Shown here: positions 41,755-51,181 of the stretch, piece by piece
Numbering within the stretch: the first letter of the stretch is position 1
Layout of the letters: the number at the start of each line of letters is the position of its first letter
Assembly: GCA_018239715.1 (NCBI GenBank)
Contig: JAFEGW010000019.1
Location: 1 to 61,416 of the forward strand
Origin: Verrucomicrobiota bacterium
GTDB taxonomy: Bacteria > Chlamydiota > Chlamydiia > Chlamydiales > Rhabdochlamydiaceae
Length of the DNA: 61,416 nt
Direction of reading: 5' to 3'
Program-made: the position numbers and the translations under genes
Notes under the pieces: model-generated
Database searches by the model: none
What the model was told of the DNA's origin: nothing
The model's input: only the letters and a program-made list of their open reading frames with translations

Positions 41755-42547
41755 AGAACTGACAAGCCCTCAAAATCCGAAGATCAAACAGCTCGTCCGC
41801 CTCAAAGACCGGAAGCAGCGAGATGAGACAGGATTTTTTCTCATCGAAGGTTTCCGTGAAATACAAAGGGCTCAGCTGGGAGGTGTCCATTTTGAAACAC
41901 TTTTTATTTGCCCCGATCTTTTTTTAGGGAGCAACGAGCCGGCTTTGATCCAAAAAATCGGTGTAGAAACGTTTACTCTTCCAACGCATCTTTTTGAAAA
42001 GATCTCGTATCGCGACCGTCCCGATGGGCTCATCGCCATCGCCCATCAAATGCAAAAAACACTCAAAGATCTGCGGCCAAAGAATGATCCTCCTCTTTAT
42101 GTGGTTGCCGAGGCGATTGAAAAACCGGGCAATTTAGGGACCATTTTACGTTCTTCCGATGCGGTCGGCGCCGATGGTGTCATCGTTTGCGACCGATGCA
42201 CCGATATCTATAATCCCAATGTTGTGCGGGCTAGCGTCGGGACTCTGTTTACACTTCCTGTACTAGAAGCTAAAGGAGCGGAGGCTTTCCTCTGGCTCAA
42301 AGACCGAAAAATCCAAGTCGTCGCAGCAACACCTTCAGCGACGATGGAATATACGGATGCCGATCTGAGCGGTCCTGTGGCGATTGTTGTAGGAACAGAG
42401 CAATTAGGCCTTTCCGATCGATGGATGCACGCGGCAGACATCCGTGTCAAAATCCCTATGAGGGGGATTGCAGATTCTCTCAATGTCGCCATGGCAACTA
42501 CACTTCTTCTTTATGAAGCACTTAGACAACGCAAGCATCGTTTATAG
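41747..42547 (+). CDS. SpoU/TrmH-family RNA 2'-O-methyltransferase
   Basis: 266 residues from the ATG at 41747, behind GAGGTGG; an ATG at 41735 has no site. An N-terminal substrate-binding domain (RDETGFFLIEGFREIQRA) precedes the knotted SPOUT domain with motif 1 PGNLGTILRSSDAVGA, motif 2 VGTEQLGLSD and motif 3 IPMRGIADSLNVAMA. It methylates a ribose in rRNA or tRNA; target unknown. Confidence 0.9.
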   Translation: MSKELTSPQNPKIKQLVRLKDRKQRDETGFFLIEGFREIQRAQLGGVHFETLFICPDLFLGSNEPALIQKIGVETFTLPTHLFEKISYRDRPDGLIAIAHQMQKTLKDLRPKNDPPLYVVAEAIEKPGNLGTILRSSDAVGADGVIVCDRCTDIYNPNVVRASVGTLFTLPVLEAKGAEAFLWLKDRKIQVVAATPSATMEYTDADLSGPVAIVVGTEQLGLSDRWMHAADIRVKIPMRGIADSLNVAMATTLLLYEALRQRKHRL

Positions 42548-43139
42548 CGACAACCATCTTCTCGTGGTTGAAAAACCCGTGGAAGTGGCCACGCAGCCCG
42601 ATCTGACCGAAAGGGCTCAAGCCTGGGTCAAAAAAAAGTATCAGAAACCCGGCAATGTTTTTCTCCATCCGATCCACCGTTTGGATAAACCTGTCAGCGG
42701 GCTGGTCCTCTTTGCCCGGACGAGCAAAGCTCTTTCTCGCCTGCAGCAAATGATGCGCGAGAGGAAGATCGAAAAGATCTATCAGGCCTTAGTGGAAGGA
42801 ACGCTTCCCGAGGCGAAGGGGACGCTTGTCCATCATCTCAAGCATGGAAGTTTTCGAGCGGAAGTCTCCGACGAGGGGAAAGAGGCGGTGCTGGATTATC
42901 GCGTGTTAAAACAGGAAAAAGGCTTATCTCTAGTGGAGATTTACCTTGTCACAGGAAGGTACCATCAAATCCGGATACAGCTAGCGGAGATGGGATGTCC
43001 TGTGGTGGGAGATGAAAAATACGGAAGCCGAAGATCTTGGCCTCAAGGAATTGCGCTACACCACTGCGAGCTGCGCTTTGAACATCCAGTGACCCATGAG
43101 TCACTGGTGCTCAAAAGAAAACCTGATTTTTCCCTTTAA
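42513..43139 (+). CDS. RluA-family pseudouridine synthase
   Basis: 208 residues from the ATG at 42513 (MKHLDNASIVYSDNHLLVV), overlapping the previous gene by 35 bases. The catalytic motif HRLDKPVSGLVLFAR contains the nucleophilic Asp; TGRYHQIRIQLAEMGCPVVG is the C-terminal family motif. There is no S4 domain, so it resembles the short RluA/TruC class. RNA target uncertain. It ends 4 bases before the convergent gene. Confidence 0.9.
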   Translation: MKHLDNASIVYSDNHLLVVEKPVEVATQPDLTERAQAWVKKKYQKPGNVFLHPIHRLDKPVSGLVLFARTSKALSRLQQMMRERKIEKIYQALVEGTLPEAKGTLVHHLKHGSFRAEVSDEGKEAVLDYRVLKQEKGLSLVEIYLVTGRYHQIRIQLAEMGCPVVGDEKYGSRRSWPQGIALHHCELRFEHPVTHESLVLKRKPDFSL

Positions 43140-43143
43140 TACA

Positions 43144-44682
43144 TCAGACGCTGATTTGCTGCGCTTGAGGATAATAGGGCATGGTTTGCTCAGTATACGT
43201 TGCTGGATACGGCTCTGCTGGAGTGCCAGTCGGTTGGGTATAGAGGGGTTGCTGCGGCTGCACATAATATCCCGCAGGGTACTGCGGTTGCGGAACGGGT
43301 TGAGGATAGTAAGGCATCGGAGCAGGTTGAGATGGATACCAAACTGGCTGCGCAGCTTGAGGTCCCTGCCAGGGGAAATACTGCGCAAAATTCACCGCTT
43401 GATAAGGAACCTTTCCAGTCCAGGCATCATGTCCCCTCACTAAAAGCTCGTGTGCTGCATTGTAGTTGTTGATGAGCTGGTGCGATTTTTGAGCTTCCAG
43501 TTTTGCAATGCGAGCATCGCGCTGTTGTTCGATCTCTTTAACCTTGGCATCATACTTTTTGGTAATAGGAGCGGTTCTTAGAGCATAGTCTTCATCTAAG
43601 ATTTTTTTAGCAGCGTTGTAGTTTGCCCTTGCTTTTTCATTTGCAGGGTCTGTCTGCAGAGGATGTTTATCAAGCACATCATCCCGTATTTTTTTCGCAG
43701 CAGCTAATTGAGTGTTATAAATCTCGAGCGATGGATGCAGCAGGGTATTTCTTTCTTTATTGGTCACATCTATATGCTCTTTAGCAAGGGTTCTTTCCTT
43801 CGATTTAAAATCCTCGTAAGAGGTTCTGATATCTTTGAGGAACGCTTCGAGCTTCGTATAATCTTGGACCACTTTGTCCATATGCTCCGGCACATGCCCA
43901 AATCCATATTTCATCAAAGCAGAAGCAAGAGGGTTGTAAGAAGAGAACTCATCCATCCAGGCCCGTTTATCGGCAGCTGGAGGAAGAAGTTTTTCAAAAA
44001 ATCTATCGGCATATTTTTTGTACTCGTGTTCCACTTGCTTCGGATGGAAGCAGCGTGTATGAGAAGGGTTATTGCCGAGTTTAAGGTCATGGGAATAAAT
44101 ATAGGAGAATCCGTAGGCATGGGCTTTATTCCTCTCGCGGCCGACTTGGGCGACAGGATCGGCTTTCCACTTGTCAATCTGCTTCTCAGCGTCGCTAATT
44201 GAATAACTTTCTGAGATCACAAAAAAGATCGAAACGGCTGCCAACACGAAACCTGCTCCTGCGATCCATGGAGCAAATTTTTCAACCGTTGCTGCGGCTG
44301 ATGTTCCCAGCATTCCAAAGAGATCTTTGGAAGCTATCCCGATTCCACCGGCAATGCCGATGAGGGCGGCGCCGATGGTTGTCACTGACCAGGCCCAATG
44401 TTTATCTTCGGCTTGTTTTTTATGGTTGTTCCAGAGATGGACTTGATGTTTTCGAAACTCATCAGAGGGGCAGTGGACTTTGATATCGTCTAAAACATAT
44501 TCAGCATAGATGCCATCGCGGCGCAGAGGAGTGCGAATGATGCGCTCAGAAAGAGGTTTTTTAAATTCTGCCTCCATGGCTTTAGGGTTAGGTTCGGTGT
44601 AGGTAGAAATTAGGCTTTTGTATTTTTCTTGATCAAAACTTTCAGCGCCTTCAGTGAAACTTTCGATGGAACTAACTGACAT
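43144..44682 (-). CDS. Large membrane protein with coiled coil and Pro/Gln/Tyr-rich tail
   Basis: 512 residues. Two adjacent hydrophobic hairpin segments lie at about 97-118 and 135-158, a bilobed pattern like chlamydial inclusion-membrane proteins. A long charged helical region follows (about 280-400, with EIEQQRDARIAKLEAQK). The last ~75 residues are a low-complexity tail of Pro, Gln and Tyr (SQPAPMPYYPQPVPQPQYP). An AAGGAGGCATC site precedes the start. No known domain; an effector or inclusion-membrane role is inferred from topology only. Confidence 0.7.
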   Translation of the reverse strand: MSVSSIESFTEGAESFDQEKYKSLISTYTEPNPKAMEAEFKKPLSERIIRTPLRRDGIYAEYVLDDIKVHCPSDEFRKHQVHLWNNHKKQAEDKHWAWSVTTIGAALIGIAGGIGIASKDLFGMLGTSAAATVEKFAPWIAGAGFVLAAVSIFFVISESYSISDAEKQIDKWKADPVAQVGRERNKAHAYGFSYIYSHDLKLGNNPSHTRCFHPKQVEHEYKKYADRFFEKLLPPAADKRAWMDEFSSYNPLASALMKYGFGHVPEHMDKVVQDYTKLEAFLKDIRTSYEDFKSKERTLAKEHIDVTNKERNTLLHPSLEIYNTQLAAAKKIRDDVLDKHPLQTDPANEKARANYNAAKKILDEDYALRTAPITKKYDAKVKEIEQQRDARIAKLEAQKSHQLINNYNAAHELLVRGHDAWTGKVPYQAVNFAQYFPWQGPQAAQPVWYPSQPAPMPYYPQPVPQPQYPAGYYVQPQQPLYTQPTGTPAEPYPATYTEQTMPYYPQAQQISV

Positions 44683-44743
44683 AAGATGCCTCCTTTAAAG
44701 CATGGAAAAAACTTTAATTGAAGGCGATCATTAATTTCTAGAA

Positions 44744-45325
44744 TTAAACCAAGTCGCAGGATTCAGGCGGCATCCAATGCGGAGGCTTCCCCTCCCATTT
44801 AATGTTGCAGCCGATCGGATTGGTGCGAGGATTTGAAATCGGCTTGCCGGCAAGATGCTCGCTTATAGCTTGCTCAAGATCATTGTGAGTGATTTTGGTA
44901 CGATCCTTCGGAGAATCGACGCCGCAGCCCGTGTAAATTAAACGGCGCTGCTGATCAAAAACATAAAAATGCGGCGTTCTTAAAGCGCCGTATTTACGAG
45001 CGATCTCTTGAGATTCATCGTGCAGATAGATCCAGGGGAATTGGTGGATCTTCATCTGCTCGACCATGTGGGGAAAGGAGTCTTCAGGGTAAGTATTTTT
45101 GCTGTTGGAGTTAATCGCGACAAAAACAACGCCGTTATTTTTAAATTTCTCGGCAGTTGTCCTTGTGATTTCATTGGACCCTATGACATAAGGGCAATGG
45201 TTGCAGGTGAAAAAAATGACGAGCACTTTTGCCTGGGCAAAGTCTTTAAGAGCATACATTTTGCCATCGGTGGCAGGGAGGGAAAAATCAGGAGCTGCAG
45301 CTCCATTATCTAATGTGTAAGACAT
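44744..45325 (-). CDS. Thioredoxin-fold peroxiredoxin-like protein
   Basis: 193 residues of the AhpC/TSA-redoxin type: [12 protein letters not shown] near the N-terminus and an active-site CNHCPYV motif (about 41-47), plus the cis-Pro region [11 protein letters not shown]. The CxxC points to a thiol oxidoreductase rather than a classic peroxidase. No signal peptide, so cytoplasmic. Ends 60 bases before the minus-strand 512-residue gene start. Confidence 0.88.
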   Translation of the reverse strand: MSYTLDNGAAAPDFSLPATDGKMYALKDFAQAKVLVIFFTCNHCPYVIGSNEITRTTAEKFKNNGVVFVAINSNSKNTYPEDSFPHMVEQMKIHQFPWIYLHDESQEIARKYGALRTPHFYVFDQQRRLIYTGCGVDSPKDRTKITHNDLEQAISEHLAGKPISNPRTNPIGCNIKWEGKPPHWMPPESCDLV

Positions 45326-45338
45326 GTATTTACCTTAT

Positions 45339-45749
45339 TTAACGCTCTGTTATTTGTTCGACTGTATCGCCAATATAGACGCAGTTATTTCTAAAAGCGA
45401 CATATTGACCGGGATGAATTAAACTGGCCTTCATTAAAGTGGAATCAAGGTTTTTTTCTTTCTGCTCTTGGATTCTTGGAGAGGGCCCTAAATATACCAC
45501 GGGAATATTTTCCCATCCGTGGCCTCCTTCTTCTTTAAGTTTTACGGCACCGCAGCTAAGCCCTTCCACGATGCGTCCAAGATTATCTCCTTGTACCACA
45601 ATGCGGATGTTGATCTTTCCTTGAACAACTTTTGCTTGAATAGCCTTGGCGAGTTTTTGCGAAGCTTCGAGAGACCAATCGAATTTTTCCGCTGCTGTCT
45701 TATCTCTTTGTACATCTGCATCTATAAAATTTACCGTGGGGATAGACAT
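45339..45749 (-). CDS. Hypothetical protein, 136 residues
   Basis: Start at the ATG at 45747-45749, behind a strong GGAGGA site and giving MSIPTVNFIDADVQRD; the longer frame to 45815 runs into asd. The protein is soluble, with a helical first half (EASQKLAKAIQAKVVQG) and a beta-rich rest (INIRIVVQGDNLGRIVEG, NIPVVYLGPS, IHPGQYVAFRNNCVYIGD). No family recognised. Overlaps asd by 19 bases; likely co-transcribed with asd and the redoxin gene. Confidence 0.65.
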   Translation of the reverse strand: MSIPTVNFIDADVQRDKTAAEKFDWSLEASQKLAKAIQAKVVQGKINIRIVVQGDNLGRIVEGLSCGAVKLKEEGGHGWENIPVVYLGPSPRIQEQKEKNLDSTLMKASLIHPGQYVAFRNNCVYIGDTVEQITER

Positions 45750-46741
45750 AATTCCTCCATGATTTGAATGGCATTTAATGCTGCTCCTTTGAGAAGTTGG
45801 TCGCCCACAACCCAAAGGTCCAAAGTATGGGGATTCGAAAGATCTTGCCGTATCCTCCCGACAAAAATCTCATCCTTTCCTGTGGCATCTAAGGGCATCG
45901 GGAACCGATTGCGCTCCCAATCTTCTAAGATCATCACCCCGCGGGCATTTGCTAAAACCTCTCGGGCCTGCTGAGGTGTAATAGGATTTTCGAACTCTAC
46001 ATTGACTGCCTCTGAATGAGCTCGAAGAACAGGAACGCGGACGCAAGTGACCGCAATGCGAAGAGCTGGCTCCTCGAGGATTTTCCGTGCTTCTTCGATG
46101 ACTTTGATTTCTTCTTCGTTATAGCCTGAAGGCGTCATGGGAGCATTATGAGGAAAAAGGTTAAATGCGTAAGGAAGCGGCATCACGCTTCTTTGAAAAA
46201 GACGGTCTTCCAAAACGGCGCGGCTTTCTTCCCGCAGCTCGTGCATCGCCCGCTGTCCTGCGCCGCTGGCGGCTTGGTAGGTCGCTGCGACAATCCTGCG
46301 GATCTTAAAATGCCGGTGCAGGGGAGCGAGCGCCATCAGCATGACAGTCGCTGTGCAATTGGGAGAAGAAATGATCCCTTGGTGCTGAAGGAGCGCATGG
46401 GGATTGATTTCAGGGATCACCAGCGGAACGGAAGGGTCCATCCGATAAGCCGAGCTATTATCAATGACCAAGCAGCCTGCTTGCACTGCCAGCGGAGCGT
46501 AGGTCAAAGAGATTTTTTTCCCTGCGCTAAAGAGGGCAAAGTCCATGCCTTGAAAGGAGCTTTCTTGCAGCCTTTCTATAAAAATTTTTTCGCCCTTGAA
46601 AAGAAGCGATTTCCCCTCGGACTGAAGAGAGGCAAAGCAACGAATTTCTTGAATCGGAAACCGGCGCTGTTCCAAAAGCCGCACCATTTCTTGGCCGACA
46701 GCCCCTGTAGCCCCTACGATGGCGATATTAAAACTTGTCAT
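45731..46741 (-). CDS. asd: Aspartate-semialdehyde dehydrogenase
   Basis: 336 residues from the ATG at 46739-46741 (MTSFNIAIVGATGAVGQEM), the standard start; a Met 11 residues upstream is possible. The NADP site is GATGAVG, the catalytic Cys is in SSPNCTATVM, and the substrate region is QAASGAGQRAM. It makes aspartate semialdehyde for diaminopimelate (peptidoglycan) and related amino acids. Divergent from gmhA with about 50 bases between. Confidence 0.96.
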   Translation of the reverse strand: MTSFNIAIVGATGAVGQEMVRLLEQRRFPIQEIRCFASLQSEGKSLLFKGEKIFIERLQESSFQGMDFALFSAGKKISLTYAPLAVQAGCLVIDNSSAYRMDPSVPLVIPEINPHALLQHQGIISSPNCTATVMLMALAPLHRHFKIRRIVAATYQAASGAGQRAMHELREESRAVLEDRLFQRSVMPLPYAFNLFPHNAPMTPSGYNEEEIKVIEEARKILEEPALRIAVTCVRVPVLRAHSEAVNVEFENPITPQQAREVLANARGVMILEDWERNRFPMPLDATGKDEIFVGRIRQDLSNPHTLDLWVVGDQLLKGAALNAIQIMEELCLSPR

Positions 46742-46791
46742 AGACTGGTCTATTAATTTAAAGTGGTTTATCATTACCAGCCAGTATATTT

Positions 46792-47370
46792 ATGCAAACG
46801 AAAATTTTGAAAGCTGTCGATGATGGTCTGCGGGCCATCGAATTTCTGAAAAAACCCGAGAGCCTGGAATTTATTCAAAGCTCGGCGCGAGCCATCGCCG
46901 ATTGCTTCCGGCAAGGGAACAAGCTGTTGATCGCAGGCAACGGGGGCAGTCTCTGCGATGCCATGCATTTTGCCGAGGAACTGACCGGTATTTTCCGCCA
47001 TAAGAGGAAAGCTCTTCCTGCGATTGCCTTGTCGGATCCCGGACATTTAACCTGTATGGCCAATGATGTCGGCTATCACGATGTTTTTTCCAGAGCTGTC
47101 GAAGCGCTCGGACGAGAAGGCGATGTCTTTGTGGCCTTGACGACCAGCGGCAATTCTCTCAATCTTGTCCAGGCCGTTCCCATTGCAAAATCGATGGGCC
47201 TTAAAACCATCTCCTTCCTGGGTAAGACCGGAGGAAAATTAAAGGGCATCTCCGATTTGGAATGGATCATTGATGGATTTTCGTATTCCGATCGTATTCA
47301 AGAAGCTCACATGACTGCGATCCATATCATTATTGAAATGATCGAACATGAGCTTTTCCATGCCCCTTGA
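46792..47370 (+). CDS. gmhA: Sedoheptulose-7-phosphate isomerase (phosphoheptose isomerase)
   Basis: 192 residues, a single SIS domain. AGNGGSLCDAMHFAEEL and TTSGNSLNLVQA form the phosphate-binding site, and Glu/His of the family active site are present (DRIQEAHMTAIH). It makes the first heptose intermediate of ADP-heptose for LPS core; waaF in this window uses the product. Overlaps lpxK by 23 bases. Confidence 0.93.
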   Translation: MQTKILKAVDDGLRAIEFLKKPESLEFIQSSARAIADCFRQGNKLLIAGNGGSLCDAMHFAEELTGIFRHKRKALPAIALSDPGHLTCMANDVGYHDVFSRAVEALGREGDVFVALTTSGNSLNLVQAVPIAKSMGLKTISFLGKTGGKLKGISDLEWIIDGFSYSDRIQEAHMTAIHIIIEMIEHELFHAP

Positions 47371-48406
47371 AAGCTATGTTATAGACATCATGGAGGGCAG
47401 ACGGCGAGGAAAATTCCTCCTAAGGGCCCTCAGCTATCTTTACCAAGCAGGCGTACGACTGCGCAACCAAGCGTACGACCTAGGACTGCTCGCTGCCCAT
47501 GATGCAGGTCTTCCCGTCATTAGCGTAGGAAATATCGTCGCCGGCGGCACAGGTAAAACCCCCTTTGTGAAACTTCTAGCTCAAAAGCTCTCTTCCGATT
47601 TCCGGGTGGCGATTCTTTCTAGAGGCTACCGTTCAGCTGTCGAAAAAACAGAAAAAAATCTTCTAGTTGAACCCGGGACTCCTCCCTCGGAATGCGGTGA
47701 CGAGCCTTCTTGGCTGGCTCGCGTGCTTCCGCACGTGCAAGTGTGGGTAGGAAAAAACCGTTTAAAATCTGCACAGCTAGCCCAGCAAAAAGGCGCTGAG
47801 ATCCTTCTCATGGACGATGGGATGCAGCATCGTCAGCTCAAGCGGGATTTCGAAATTGTTCTTGTGGATGGAGAGGATCCTTTTGGCAAAGGTTTTTTTC
47901 TTCCTAGGGGCTTGCTTCGCGATGCACCCCAGCGTTTAAGAACGGCCGACTGTGTTGTCGCTATCGACCCCTCCGAACAGATAGAAGAGCAGCTCCGCCT
48001 TTTTACAAGAGCTCCGATCGTTCATGCCCGCCGAATTTCTGAGCTCTCTTTAAACGAAAAAAAAGTCGCTGTTTTTTGCGCGATCGGCAACCCTCAGCGG
48101 TTTTTAAAATCGGTCCGCGAGGCCGGTGGGGCCATTATCGCTACTTTTTTCAAACCGGACCATGACCCTTTTACTGCCGAAGAGCTCCGCTCTTTTGCAA
48201 AAGAGTCCGGCGCTGAGGCGCTGGTTTGCACTGAAAAAGACCACGTGAAGCTTCCGGCCGATTTTCAATGTGCGATTCCGGTGATTCCTTTCCCCAGCCA
48301 TTTAGAAATTATCAATAACACTAGAGCCTGGGAACAACTTTTAAACAAAATTCAATCTAAAATAAGAGTCCAACATGACAGAAGAATATCAAGTCACGCT
48401 TCCTAA
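47348..48406 (+). CDS. lpxK: Tetraacyldisaccharide 4'-kinase
   Basis: 352 residues with the LpxK P-loop SVGNIVAGGTGKTPFVKLL (about 55-73), a catalytic-region DDGMQHRQLKRD (about 155-166) and a C-terminal CTEKDHVKLP. It phosphorylates the lipid A disaccharide at the inner membrane; an N-terminal hydrophobic helix (FLLRALSYLYQAG) anchors it. Envelope operon gmhA-lpxK-E2. Confidence 0.95.
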   Translation: MSFSMPLESYVIDIMEGRRRGKFLLRALSYLYQAGVRLRNQAYDLGLLAAHDAGLPVISVGNIVAGGTGKTPFVKLLAQKLSSDFRVAILSRGYRSAVEKTEKNLLVEPGTPPSECGDEPSWLARVLPHVQVWVGKNRLKSAQLAQQKGAEILLMDDGMQHRQLKRDFEIVLVDGEDPFGKGFFLPRGLLRDAPQRLRTADCVVAIDPSEQIEEQLRLFTRAPIVHARRISELSLNEKKVAVFCAIGNPQRFLKSVREAGGAIIATFFKPDHDPFTAEELRSFAKESGAEALVCTEKDHVKLPADFQCAIPVIPFPSHLEIINNTRAWEQLLNKIQSKIRVQHDRRISSHAS

Positions 48407-49568
48407 ACTCGGGGAGAGCATTGTCAGTGCCACGATTGTGCAATGGTTTAAAAAAGAGGGCGATGCGATCAATCTCGATGAACCTCTTTTGGAAGTCTCT
48501 ACCGATAAGGTCAACAGCGAGATCCCTTCACCTGTCTCGGGCGTGCTCCATAAAATTTTGGCAAATCCCGATCAAGAGCTTCAAGTAGGCGATGCTCTGG
48601 CAACGATTCAGATGCATAAAACTCCTGCAGGAGAAGGTCCTGCCGTCGCGGTCGAAGTCAAAAAAGAAGCCGCTCCCGCCAGCTCTGAAATGAAAGATTT
48701 CTTTTCACCGGCTCTTCTCCGCATAGCTCGGGAACACCATATCGGGCTTGAAGAGCTCGAGAAAATCCCTGCGACAGGCGCAGGCGGAAGGCTGACTAAA
48801 CGTGATTTAGAGCTTTTCATCGAAAAGCGGGCTCCTGCTGCCAACAAACCCTGCCCGATCATCACAAAGACCCTATCATCCGATGAAGAGCGTATCAAGA
48901 TGACCGGCATGCGGAAAGCCATTGCCGACAATATGGTCCGCTCTTTTTATGAGGCCCCCCATGCGACCCTCATTACCGAGGTCGATGTCACGTCGATCAT
49001 TAAACTGATCCAAAAAGAAAAAGAGGCTTTTTTGGCTCAGCACGGCTCTAAACTGACAATCACGAGTTTTGTCGCTCGTGCGATCAGTAAAGCGCTCCGG
49101 GAATATCCATTCCTCAACTCTTCTTTAGAAGACGATACTATCGTCGTCAAACGTTTTGTGAACTTAGGCATCGCTGTCAGTGTTGACCAAGGGATCATGG
49201 TGCCTGTGGTTAAGAATTGCCAAAACCTCAGCATGCCCGAACTTGCCAAAGCAATCGGCGACCTCTCGGTCCGCGCCCGCTCCGGCAAGCTCAGCCCGGC
49301 AGAAGTTCAAGAGGGGACTATCACCTTGACGAACTTTGGTATCTCCGGCGTGATGCTGGGCATTCCAATCATCCGGTACCCTGAAGTGGCTATTCTGGGC
49401 TTGGGCGCCATTCAGAAAAAAGTTGTAGCGCTCGATGAGGAGACTCTTGGAGTCCGTTCGATGGTCCACATCTCCCTGACTTTTGACCACCGTGTCATCG
49501 ACGGGATGTATGGCTGCGGATTCTTAAATTCCTTAAAAGAGCATATAGAAAAAGAGACGGCTTTATAA
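48375..49568 (+). CDS. 2-oxoacid dehydrogenase E2 (dihydrolipoyl acyltransferase)
   Basis: 397 residues: one lipoyl domain (about 1-80) with the lipoyl Lys in STDKVNSE, an E3/E1-binding domain (SPALLRIAREH, about 112-145), and the acyltransferase domain with DHRVIDGMYG near 370 (catalytic His and Asp/Gly region). Which complex it serves (branched-chain, 2-oxoglutarate or pyruvate) cannot be decided; no E1 or E3 gene is adjacent. Overlaps lpxK by 32 bases. Confidence 0.9.
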   Translation: MTEEYQVTLPKLGESIVSATIVQWFKKEGDAINLDEPLLEVSTDKVNSEIPSPVSGVLHKILANPDQELQVGDALATIQMHKTPAGEGPAVAVEVKKEAAPASSEMKDFFSPALLRIAREHHIGLEELEKIPATGAGGRLTKRDLELFIEKRAPAANKPCPIITKTLSSDEERIKMTGMRKAIADNMVRSFYEAPHATLITEVDVTSIIKLIQKEKEAFLAQHGSKLTITSFVARAISKALREYPFLNSSLEDDTIVVKRFVNLGIAVSVDQGIMVPVVKNCQNLSMPELAKAIGDLSVRARSGKLSPAEVQEGTITLTNFGISGVMLGIPIIRYPEVAILGLGAIQKKVVALDEETLGVRSMVHISLTFDHRVIDGMYGCGFLNSLKEHIEKETAL

Positions 49569-49601
49569 ATCCAACTTTCTATTCAATTCTATTAGTCTTT
49601 A

Positions 49602-49616
49602 AAGAGAAATTCTCTT
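49602..49616 (+). terminator. AT-rich hairpin after E2 gene
   Basis: AAGAGAA-A-TTCTCTT, a perfect 7-bp hairpin 34 bases after the E2 stop. No T-run, so a weak terminator or transcript-end stabiliser. The rest of 49617-49756 is very AT-rich with no gene. Confidence 0.35.
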
Positions 49617-49756
49617 AATAATTACAATTGATTTGTGCTTGGTTTTAAAGGGTTGTCATTCAATATTAGCTAAAGTTTATTTAATGCTCTAAATTAACCA
49701 TATACAAAAAAGATAGGCTGTTGAAATTTAAATCAATTTTGAATTAAAATATCTCT

Positions 49757-51181
49757 ATGGCTGGTCCACCTTTAAGTAGTAAAATTGTAAGAAGTGAAGC
49801 AGTGGCATCTAACTTCGCTTTAGCTCCTAGCTCGTCTGCAATTAATCAACCCGCGTCGCGTAATATCTTGATAGAGAAAGCTCTTGCAATTTCGCGAGCT
49901 CAGAGAAACACGAAATTACAACAATTGACTCAAGAGCAAAAAAAAATAGTTGAATTTTTGCAAATAGAGTTAGAAAAAATAGAGGAAAAATTTCAAGAAT
50001 TAAAAAGAAAAATTGAAGCTGGAAATGCATCTTCTACTGCTGAAGTAAAATCTTTAAATGAAGAAATTCTTACACTGAGTCGAACACTGCCTGACAAAGT
50101 TATGGCAAAAATGAACATCAGCAGGAGTGATCTACCCTTTCAAGATCCAAACCTTGAGCCTCCATTCAATTTTACTTTTGAAGTATACTCCGAATCTTGG
50201 CTTAATGCTATTGTTAATAGAACATTTTATATAAATGAAATAAATTTAAATGTTCAAAACAATAGAGATTTTTTATTTGAGAAATTTAATATTCCCCTAG
50301 AAGCTCCAGTCGGAAATTTTTTTCCTGAAGGCGAAACGCATAATGGGGGTAAAAAAACTGTTTTAATAGGCTTTAAAACAGCTAACGGCATTAAGAAATT
50401 GGTATACAAACCTCGAGACGCAAGAGTTGATAAGGCAATTGTTGAATTGTTTGTAAGGCTAAATGGTTTAGATGAAAAAGAACGATCATCAAAGCTTCCT
50501 CTTCCAGAGTATAAGATAACCAATTGGAAAAATAACCAAGCAAGCATTTGGGAATTTATTCCTGGACCTAACCTTGGTAGGAAAGGCAAAATACCTCAGA
50601 AAGCAAGCTCTTTTGTTGAATCACAGAATAACGATGAGCTGAAAATAAAATTAGTCAGATTAGATGATATTTTGAAACTTCTCCATGTTAGTGATTTACA
50701 TGGTGAAAATGTTATTATGAAAAAAGAAGGTGAAAAATATTTAGATATTGTGCCTATCGACTTAGAAAATGTGTTTATTAAACCAAACAGAGATATTCCT
50801 ACTAAATTAGGTGGACAAGAAATTCGTATCGAACTTGAAAGAAACGGGCTTTATAAAGGCTTAACACAGGCAGAAAAAAAATTGACTGAAGAATTGAAAC
50901 AGGAAATGAGTAAATTTTCAGTTAGATATCTTCCTCTTGGGACTACAGATTTCGGAAAACTAACCGGAGATTTAAACAATATTGATTTGCTCTATAATAA
51001 TTTAGAGCGTGCATGTTCGGCTGATGGAATTGAACTTGATAAAGGCCAAATTGAGATTATCAAAGGCGCATTTATATTAGATATTTTAAATAATGATATT
51101 CCTTTCTTTACTGAAAAAGAGGGCAATTTATATTATGGATTACCAGAAAAAAATATGGTGATTGGAAGGAGGAGAGTATGA
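49757..51181 (+). CDS. Stand-alone LanM-type (DUF4135) dehydratase/kinase-like protein
   Basis: 474 residues. After a coiled-coil N-terminus (about 50-112) comes a domain matching the N-terminal dehydratase half of class II lanthipeptide synthetases (LanM): GETHNGGK (192-199), YKPRD with Lys218, DLHGEN with Asp313, His315 and Asn318, DLEN with Asp335, then VRYLPLGT with Arg390 and Thr396 six apart, and ILNNDIPFF (442-450). In LanM these residues phosphorylate Ser/Thr and then eliminate phosphate. There is no LanC cyclase domain here or nearby. The gene is much richer in A+T than its neighbours, suggesting transfer. It may modify a partner protein or act as a kinase effector. Confidence 0.8.
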   Translation: MAGPPLSSKIVRSEAVASNFALAPSSSAINQPASRNILIEKALAISRAQRNTKLQQLTQEQKKIVEFLQIELEKIEEKFQELKRKIEAGNASSTAEVKSLNEEILTLSRTLPDKVMAKMNISRSDLPFQDPNLEPPFNFTFEVYSESWLNAIVNRTFYINEINLNVQNNRDFLFEKFNIPLEAPVGNFFPEGETHNGGKKTVLIGFKTANGIKKLVYKPRDARVDKAIVELFVRLNGLDEKERSSKLPLPEYKITNWKNNQASIWEFIPGPNLGRKGKIPQKASSFVESQNNDELKIKLVRLDDILKLLHVSDLHGENVIMKKEGEKYLDIVPIDLENVFIKPNRDIPTKLGGQEIRIELERNGLYKGLTQAEKKLTEELKQEMSKFSVRYLPLGTTDFGKLTGDLNNIDLLYNNLERACSADGIELDKGQIEIIKGAFILDILNNDIPFFTEKEGNLYYGLPEKNMVIGRRRV

